Positions 33,617-38,827 of a stretch of DNA of 38,827 nucleotides are shown piece after piece. Source of the stretch: Rhodanobacter thiooxydans LCS2 (GTDB lineage: Bacteria > Pseudomonadota > Gammaproteobacteria > Xanthomonadales > Rhodanobacteraceae). Under the pieces are notes generated by a model that was not told where the DNA came from, made no database searches, and saw only the letters and a list, made by a program, of their open reading frames with translations. Made by a program: the position numbers and the translations under genes. Position 1 is the first letter of the stretch. Every line of letters begins with the position of its first letter. Location of the stretch: NCBI RefSeq assembly GCF_000264375.1, contig NZ_AJXW01000085.1, forward strand, positions 1-38,827. The letters are read 5' to 3'.

Positions 33617-34984
33617 TCAGTAGGCGAACTCGCGGAACAGCGGGTCGACGCTGCCGTGCCACGGGCCGTGGAACAGCTCCAGCTTGCGTTCGGCCGGGGT
33701 CTGGTTGGCCTGCACGATCTCGATCAACGGTTCGAGGAAGATGCTTTCGTCGGCACCGTTGCGGTTGAGCCGCGCCCGCCGCCGCAAACCATGGCCGGCA
33801 ATCTTCAGCGCTTCCTCGGCGAGATCGCGCACCGTGCCGCCGCGGAACGGCAGCTTCAACGCGTGCTTCGGCACGCCGTCGCGCAGGGCATGGCGTTCCT
33901 CACGGCTGAAGTCCTTGACCAGGTCCCATGCCGCGTCCAGAGCCTCGTCGTCGTACAGCAGCCCGACCCAGAACGCGGGCAGCGCGCACAGCCGGTTCCA
34001 CGGGCCGCCGTCGGCGCCGCGCATCTCCAGGTACTGCTTCAGGCGCACCTCGGGGAAGGCGGTGGTGAGGTGGTCGGCGAAGTCCTTCATGGTGGCGTGC
34101 ACGCCCGGCAGCGTGGGCAGCTCGCCGGCCAGGAAGCGCTTGAAGTCCTGCCCGGCCAGGTCGATGTAGCGGCCGTCCTGGTAGCTGAAGTACATCGGCA
34201 CGTCGAGGATGTAGTCGACGTAGCGCTCATAGCCGAAGCCGTCGGCGAATACGAAGTCGAGCATGCCGGTGCGGTCGGGGTCGGTGTCGGTCCAGATGTG
34301 CGAGCGGTACGAAAGATAGCCGTTTGGACGTCCTTCGGTGAACGGCGAATCGGCGAACAGCGCGGTGGCGATCGGCTGCAGCGCGAGGCTGGCGCGGAAC
34401 TTCTTCACCATGTCCGCTTCGCTGGAGAAATCCAGGTTCACCTGCACGGTGCAGGTGCGCGTCATCATGTCCAGGCCGAGCGAGCCGACCTTGGGCATGT
34501 ACTCGCGCATGATCTTGTAGCGGCCTTTCGGCATCCACGGCATTTCGTCGCGGCGCCACTTCGGCTGGAAGCCCATGCCGAGGAAGCCAAGGCCCATGGC
34601 GTCGGCTACCGAGCGCACTTCGTCCAGGTGCTGGTTCACTTCGCAGCAGGTCTGGTGGATGGTTTCCAGCGGCGCACCGGACAGTTCCAACTGGCCGGCC
34701 GGTTCCAGCGTGATCGAGGCGGCTTTGCGCGACAGCGCCACCGGAATCTCACCTTCGCGGGCGATGTCCCAGCCGTAGCGCGTGGCGATGCCTTCGAGCA
34801 GCGCGCGGATGCCGCGCTCGCCTTCGAACGCGGGCGGCCGCAAGTCGTCGGTACGGAAGCCGAACTTCTCGTGTTCGGTACCGATCCGCCACGCCTCCCG
34901 GGGCTTCTCGCCGGCGGCGAGGTAGTCGACGAGCTGCTGGCGCCCCTGGATCGGGGTGCTCTTGACGGCACTGGGTATGGACAC
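33617..34984 (-). CDS. gshA: Glutamate-cysteine ligase
   Basis: First enzyme of glutathione synthesis; joins glutamate and cysteine with ATP. The 455-residue protein belongs to the plant/proteobacterial (GCS2-like) form, not the E. coli GshA form. Recognisable blocks are [12 protein letters not shown] (about 32-43), [59 protein letters not shown] and [16 protein letters not shown]. The C-terminus ends [12 protein letters not shown]. The GTG at 34984 is preferred because GAGG lies 8 bases upstream; an earlier TTG (35029) is less plausible. A gap of 194 bases separates it from the rho stop upstream, and it is convergent with pyrC. Confidence 0.93.
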   Translation of the reverse strand: MSIPSAVKSTPIQGRQQLVDYLAAGEKPREAWRIGTEHEKFGFRTDDLRPPAFEGERGIRALLEGIATRYGWDIAREGEIPVALSRKAASITLEPAGQLELSGAPLETIHQTCCEVNQHLDEVRSVADAMGLGFLGMGFQPKWRRDEMPWMPKGRYKIMREYMPKVGSLGLDMMTRTCTVQVNLDFSSEADMVKKFRASLALQPIATALFADSPFTEGRPNGYLSYRSHIWTDTDPDRTGMLDFVFADGFGYERYVDYILDVPMYFSYQDGRYIDLAGQDFKRFLAGELPTLPGVHATMKDFADHLTTAFPEVRLKQYLEMRGADGGPWNRLCALPAFWVGLLYDDEALDAAWDLVKDFSREERHALRDGVPKHALKLPFRGGTVRDLAEEALKIAGHGLRRRARLNRNGADESIFLEPLIEIVQANQTPAERKLELFHGPWHGSVDPLFREFAY

Positions 34985-35129
34985 GGGCGAAGCCTCGCTG
35001 GAAGAGCCGACACTATGGGGGCGGCGCAAGGCGACGAAAAGGGGTGTCGTGGATGCGGGGTCGGAGCTGCATTGGAGCAGCCTCGCGCGGGTGCCGCCTT
35101 GAGCTGGGTCAGGCGGGTACAGGAAGGGA

Positions 35130-35152
35130 GACGGCGGCCCGAGGCCGCCGTC
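35130..35152 (-). terminator. Rho gene 3' hairpin
   Basis: GACGGCGGCC / GGCCGCCGTC, 10 bp with a 3-base loop, 27 bases after the rho stop. On the minus strand only a weak pyrimidine tract (TCCCTTCCTGT) follows, so intrinsic termination is doubtful. Confidence 0.55.
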
Positions 35153-35178
35153 GTTCCGTCACTTGCGATTCCCGCGTC

Positions 35179-36978
35179 TCAGCGCTTCATCGAATTGAAG
35201 AACTCGTCGTTGGACTTGGTGTTCTTCATCTTGTCGAGCATGAACTCCATTGCGGCCAGCTCGTCCATCGGGTGCAAGAGCTTCCGCAGGATCCAGATCT
35301 TGGCCAGCATGTCCGGCTCGATCAGCAGGTCCTCGCGACGGGTGCCGGAGCGGTTGATGTCGATCGCCGGGTAGACGCGCTTCTCGGAGATGCGCCGGGA
35401 CAGGTGCACTTCCATGTTGCCGGTGCCCTTGAACTCCTCGTAGATCACCTCGTCCATCTTGCTGCCGGTTTCGGTCAGTGCGGTGGCGATGATGGTCAGG
35501 CTGCCGCCTTCCTCCACGTTGCGGGCGGCGCCGAAGAAGCGCTTCGGACGCTGCAGCGCGTTAGCGTCGACGCCACCGGTGAGCACCTTGCCGGAACTGG
35601 GCACCACGGTGTTGTAGGCGCGGGCGAGGCGGGTGATCGAGTCGAGCAGGATCACCACGTCGCGCTTGTGCTCAACCAGGCGCTTGGCGCGCTCGATCAC
35701 CATCTCGGCGACCTGCACGTGACGCACGGCCGGCTCGTCGAAGGTCGAGGAGATGACCTCGGCGCGCACGGTGCGGGCGATCTCGGTCACTTCTTCCGGG
35801 CGCTCGTCGATCAGCAGCATGATCAGGTGCGCTTCGGGGTGGTTGTAGGTGATCGCCTGGGCAACGTTCTGCAGCATCATCGTCTTGCCGGACTTGGGCT
35901 GCGAGACGATCAGGCCGCGCTGGCCCTTGCCGATCGGCGCGATCAGGTCGAGGATGCGGCCGGTGATGTCCTCACTCGAACCGTTGCCGCGCTCCAGCTT
36001 GTACGCCTTGCGCGGGAACAGCGGGGTGAGGTTCTCGAACAGCATCTTGTTCTTCGACGCCTCCGGCGGATCGCCGTTGATGTCGTCGACGCGCAGCATG
36101 GCGAAGTAGCGCTCGCCTTCCTTCGGATGGCGCACGCGCCCGGTGATGTAGTCGCCGGTGCGCAGGTTGAAGCGGCGGATCTGGCTGGGGCTGACGTAGA
36201 TGTCATCGGGGCCGGCCAGGTAGCTCTCGTCGGCCGAGCGCAGGAAGCCGAAGCCGTCCTGCAGGATTTCCAGCACGCCTTCGGCCCAGATGCCGCCACC
36301 GGAACGGGCGTGCGCCTTGAGCACGTTGAAGATCACGTCCTGCTTGCGCGCGCGGGCGACGCCTTCGTACACGCCCAGCGACTCGGCGAACTCCAGCAGC
36401 TGTGGCGCCCGCATGCGCTTGAGTTCGGTGAGGTTGATCACCCGGTCGTTGCTGCCGGGATCGGCGTTGTCGTCGTCCACCGGCAGGCCGTTCGGGTTCG
36501 GGCGCGGATGCTGCTGGCGCCCCTGCTGCTGGTTCGGGTTGCCGCCGCGTTCGTTGCGCCGGCGCCGGCCACGGCCTTCGCGACCCTCGCGCCCGCCGTT
36601 GTTCTGGCCGCCATTCGGGTTCTGGCCTTGGCCCTGGTTCGGATTCTGCGGCTGACCAGGGTTCTGGCTGGCCGGCTGGTCAGGATTCTGGCCAGGCTGG
36701 GTGGTGAACTCGCGCGGCTCCTGCGCGGGGCGTGCGGCCGCGGGTTCCGCCGGCGCTGTCGGCAGACTGGCCGGTACCGGCGCAGACGCTGGCGGCGCCG
36801 GAGCAGGCGTTGGCGCGGCGGGCTTGTCCGCCACTGCCGCCTTCCCGGCGTTCGCCGCCGCGGCTGCGGCGGCCGTGCGGCGCGGCGCACGGGGGCGCGG
36901 TTCAGGCTTGTTTTCGGCGATGGGGCCGGCGTCGGCGCCCGGAGCGTCGTTCGGGGTTCTGTTTTCGGTATCGGACAC
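35179..36978 (-). CDS. rho: Transcription termination factor Rho with long disordered N-terminal extension
   Basis: Hexameric RNA helicase that ends transcription. The C-terminal about 418 residues match E. coli Rho almost end to end: INLTELK (starting near 181), the RNA-binding site [23 protein letters not shown]-loop [32 protein letters not shown] type Walker B ([10 protein letters not shown]), the Q-loop region and the R-loop [21 protein letters not shown]. The first about 180 residues are an Ala/Pro-rich stretch then an Asn/Gln/Gly/Arg-rich stretch, both low-complexity. GTG 36978 is preferred (GAGGA 6 bases upstream); TTG 36984 is also open. It follows trxA by 188 bases on the same strand. 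Confidence 0.95.
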   Translation of the reverse strand: MSDTENRTPNDAPGADAGPIAENKPEPRPRAPRRTAAAAAAANAGKAAVADKPAAPTPAPAPPASAPVPASLPTAPAEPAAARPAQEPREFTTQPGQNPDQPASQNPGQPQNPNQGQGQNPNGGQNNGGREGREGRGRRRRNERGGNPNQQQGRQQHPRPNPNGLPVDDDNADPGSNDRVINLTELKRMRAPQLLEFAESLGVYEGVARARKQDVIFNVLKAHARSGGGIWAEGVLEILQDGFGFLRSADESYLAGPDDIYVSPSQIRRFNLRTGDYITGRVRHPKEGERYFAMLRVDDINGDPPEASKNKMLFENLTPLFPRKAYKLERGNGSSEDITGRILDLIAPIGKGQRGLIVSQPKSGKTMMLQNVAQAITYNHPEAHLIMLLIDERPEEVTEIARTVRAEVISSTFDEPAVRHVQVAEMVIERAKRLVEHKRDVVILLDSITRLARAYNTVVPSSGKVLTGGVDANALQRPKRFFGAARNVEEGGSLTIIATALTETGSKMDEVIYEEFKGTGNMEVHLSRRISEKRVYPAIDINRSGTRREDLLIEPDMLAKIWILRKLLHPMDELAAMEFMLDKMKNTKSNDEFFNSMKR

Positions 36979-37044
36979 GGGCAATCCTCGCGGGGCGCCG
37001 TTGAATTGCAGGAGGGAGGGTGTGCGTCGCGCGGCAGGCGCAAG

Positions 37045-37060
37045 GGGACAGGACTGTCCC
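37045..37060 (-). promoter_or_regulatory. Dyad in rho leader
   Basis: GGGACAG-GA-CTGTCCC is a perfect inverted repeat between the candidate rho promoter and the start codon. It could be an operator or an RNA element; no factor is suggested by the sequence. Confidence 0.35.
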
Positions 37061-37074
37061 GACGGACGCGATGG

Positions 37075-37104
37075 AATCTAGCACCCGCCGCGTGCTGGCG
37101 TAAA
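37075..37104 (-). promoter_or_regulatory. Candidate rho promoter
   Basis: On the minus strand TTTACG (37099-37104), 18 bases, then TAGATT (37075-37080) preceded by TGC, an extended -10. Each hexamer matches 4 of 6 consensus positions. The leader to the rho start would be about 90 bases. Confidence 0.4.
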
Positions 37105-37166
37105 GCCTCGCGCGCCTGCCGGGCGGAACCGGCGAGGCGGCGGGCAGCGGGTTTGCAACGGGTAGG

Positions 37167-37493
37167 TCAGATGGCCTTGTCGATCATCTGGGTCAGCTGG
37201 CCCTTGCTGACGGCGCCGATCTGGGTGGCTTCGACCTTGCCGTTCTTGAACACCATCAGGGTCGGGATGCCGCGCACGCCGTAGGCGCGCGGGGTCTGCT
37301 GGTTCTGGTCGATGTTCACCTTCACCACGCGCAGCTTGCCTTCGTACTGCTGGGCCAGCTCGTCCAGCATCGGCGCGATGGCCTTGCACGGGCCGCACCA
37401 TTCCGCCCAGAAATCCAGCAGCACCGGGGTTTCGGACTTCAGCACCTGCTGCTCGAAGGCATCGTCGTTCACATGGGTAATCAGGTCGCTCAC
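37167..37493 (-). CDS. trxA: Thioredoxin 1
   Basis: Cytosolic dithiol-disulfide oxidoreductase of 108 residues, the usual size. WCGPC is at 32-36, the cis-Pro motif is GIPTLMVF, and the ending TQMIDKAI is typical. The start is GTG 37493 (followed by SDLITHVND), with GGAGA about 7 bases upstream; no ATG is near. Gene order trxA-rho with rhlB divergent matches the E. coli chromosome. Confidence 0.96.
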   Translation of the reverse strand: MSDLITHVNDDAFEQQVLKSETPVLLDFWAEWCGPCKAIAPMLDELAQQYEGKLRVVKVNIDQNQQTPRAYGVRGIPTLMVFKNGKVEATQIGAVSKGQLTQMIDKAI

Positions 37494-37874
37494 CGGGGAT
37501 CTCCGTGGCTGGGGGGCCAGAACTGGCAGGTGGAAAACAATGGGGTGGCCGGGGCCGAAAAACAAGGAGTGGCGACGGGCGGGGCCGCCATCGGCTACAC
37601 TCAGGCGCCCACGAAGCGCGGGTTGGGCAGGAAGAGGGCGGCGAGTTCTCATTCCAGCGCAACTCAGGGCACGATTCAAGGGCGGCTTGCACAGCCGCCC
37701 GTCGGACCGCCGTCAAATCCGGCGTCGCACGCCGCGGCGCGACCTTGCCGACCCCGAGATTGAGCGCTTCGCCGCGCATCGCGCATCCCGTCCTGCACCG
37801 TTTCGCGCCGAACGTCGGCCGCTGAAATGGGTGCAGCGCATCACGCCGCGTCAGGCAAGGTCAACCATCCGCAT
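37494..37874. other. Divergent trxA/rhlB intergenic region (381 bases)
   Basis: It must contain promoters for both trxA and rhlB. I see no confident -35/-10 pair, no strong hairpin and no small gene with a ribosome binding site. Open frames crossing it run antisense to trxA or out of frame into rhlB and are rejected. Confidence 0.5.
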
Positions 37875-38827
37875 ATGTCACAAACCGTACTCACCGATAC
37901 CTTCTTCGCCAACTTCGATCTTCATCCGCTGCTGCAGCAGGGTCTCGCCGACAGCGGTTTCACCCGCTGCACGCCGATCCAGGAAATGACGCTGCCGCCG
38001 GCGCTGTCCGGGCGCGACGTCGCCGGTCAGGCGCAAACCGGCACCGGCAAGACCTGCGCCTTCCTGGTCGCGCTGATGAACCGCCTGCTGACCACCCCCG
38101 CGGTGGCCGAGCGCAAGGACAGCGACCCGCGCGCGCTGATCATCGCGCCCACCCGCGAGCTGGCCATCCAGATCGACAAGGACGCGCGCAACATCGGCCG
38201 CCACACCGGCCTGAAGACCGCGCTGATCTACGGCGGCGTCGACTACGACAAGCAGCGCCAGCAGCTGAAGGACGGCTGCGACATCATCATCGCCACGCCC
38301 GGCCGCCTGCTCGACTACCACAAGCAGGGCGTGTTCAGCCTCAACGGCGTCGAAGTGATGGTGATCGACGAGGCCGACCGCATGTTCGACCTCGGCTTCA
38401 TCAAGGACGTGCGCTTCATCTTCCGCAAGCTGCCGCCGCGCGAGCAGCGCCAGGTGCTGCTGTTCTCCGCCACCCTGAGCCACCGCGTGCTGGAGCTGGC
38501 CTACGAGCACATGCACGAGGCCGAGAAGCTGGTGGTGGAGAGCGACCACGTCACCGCCGACAAGGTGCGCCAGGTCGTCTACTTCCCGGCCAAGGAAGAG
38601 AAGATGCCGCTGCTGCTGAACCTGATCGACCGGCACCAGCCCACCCGCAGCATCATCTTCGTCAACACCAAGGCCGCCGCGGAGCGCGTCACCGAGCGGG
38701 TCAAGCGCCACGGCTGCCGCGTCGGCGCGATTTCCGGCGACGTGCCGCAGCTGAAGCGGCAGAAGCTGCTGCAGCGTTTCCAGGAAGGCCAGCTAGACAT
38801 CCTGGTGGCCACCGACGTGGCCGCGCG
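37875..38827 (+). CDS. rhlB: ATP-dependent RNA helicase RhlB (3' end cut by window)
   Basis: DEAD-box RNA helicase, degradosome-associated in E. coli. The 317 visible residues begin [20 protein letters not shown], with the Q motif [16 protein letters not shown] (Walker A, 53-60), PTRELAIQI (motif Ia), ATPGRLLDY (Ib), [13 protein letters not shown] (DEAD, motif II), LFSATLS (motif III), IIFVNTK (motif IV) and the start of motif V in [10 protein letters not shown]. Match to E. coli RhlB is close throughout. The frame is open to the edge; perhaps 100 or more C-terminal residues are missing. It is divergent from trxA. Confidence 0.96.
   Translation, partial: MSQTVLTDTFFANFDLHPLLQQGLADSGFTRCTPIQEMTLPPALSGRDVAGQAQTGTGKTCAFLVALMNRLLTTPAVAERKDSDPRALIIAPTRELAIQIDKDARNIGRHTGLKTALIYGGVDYDKQRQQLKDGCDIIIATPGRLLDYHKQGVFSLNGVEVMVIDEADRMFDLGFIKDVRFIFRKLPPREQRQVLLFSATLSHRVLELAYEHMHEAEKLVVESDHVTADKVRQVVYFPAKEEKMPLLLNLIDRHQPTRSIIFVNTKAAAERVTERVKRHGCRVGAISGDVPQLKRQKLLQRFQEGQLDILVATDVAA

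Noticed and set aside
37312..37989. 225-codon plus-strand frame over trxA and into rhlB
   Set aside because: It is antisense to trxA and out of frame with rhlB, which clearly starts at 37875.

Overview
The window is a 38.8 kb, GC-rich (roughly two thirds G+C by eye), densely packed stretch of a gammaproteobacterial chromosome. It most resembles the Lysobacterales/Xanthomonadales, in particular Rhodanobacteraceae (Rhodanobacter, Dyella, Luteibacter and relatives). This rests on the protein sequences, the gene order rho-trxA<>rhlB, the long N-terminal extension of Rho, the plant/proteobacterial-type GshA, and REP-like and GGGAATA-type intergenic repeats. It is a family-level guess, not a search result. 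No tRNA, rRNA, CRISPR array, transposase, integrase or phage gene was seen.

Layout. 22-6207 (minus): secreted amidohydrolase, PlsB acyltransferase, a lipoprotein of unknown role and an e(P4)-type acid phosphatase lipoprotein. 6337-7368 (plus): AI-2E-family membrane protein, whose stop codon lies in a REP-like inverted pair. 7500-9479 (minus): Rep/UvrD helicase. 9585-12450 (plus): halogenase-like flavoprotein, thymidine kinase, unrecognised protein. 12557-17783 (minus): nitroreductase, MutM (TTG start), and a four-gene Gld-like ABC export operon. 17957-19150 (plus): fatty acid desaturase. 19405-19820 (minus): ribosomal proteins L33 and L28. 20116-24769 (plus): SecB, GpsA, SNF2-family ATPase. 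24780-29954 (minus): small lipoprotein, HAD phosphatase, secreted thioredoxin-fold-like protein, glucokinase, S53 peptidase. 30110-33458 (plus): HemB, a lower-GC HEPN-like gene, a highly structured palindromic element, and PyrC. 33617-37493 (minus): GshA, Rho, TrxA. 37875 to the edge (plus): RhlB, cut by the window end.

Most genes are housekeeping. PlsB and GpsA supply and use glycerol-3-phosphate for phospholipids, and the desaturase adjusts acyl chains. HemB, PyrC, Tdk and GshA serve tetrapyrrole, pyrimidine and glutathione metabolism. Rho, TrxA and RhlB form a conserved transcription/redox/RNA-decay neighbourhood.

The most unusual sequence is 31705-32334, a 630-bp element with no convincing gene. 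Its two ends are inverted 91-bp copies of one unit, and paired substitutions preserve the hairpins. The interior carries four hairpins per half whose apical loops are GGA, GGGA, TGGA or AGGA. In the right half these read GGA on the plus strand and in the left half on the minus strand, around a perfect 14-bp central hairpin. A transcript from either strand would carry four loop-presented GGA motifs, the arrangement recognised by CsrA/RsmA. I propose a two-sided, Csr/Rsm-sponge-like or mobile structured RNA element; that function is inference. A lower-GC HEPN-like gene sits immediately beside it.

Secondary points of interest are REP-like pairs, inverted GGGARTA heptads that abut a thymidine kinase lacking a Shine-Dalgarno sequence and three of four zinc ligands, a roughly 180-residue disordered Rho extension, and clusters of intergenic hairpins.
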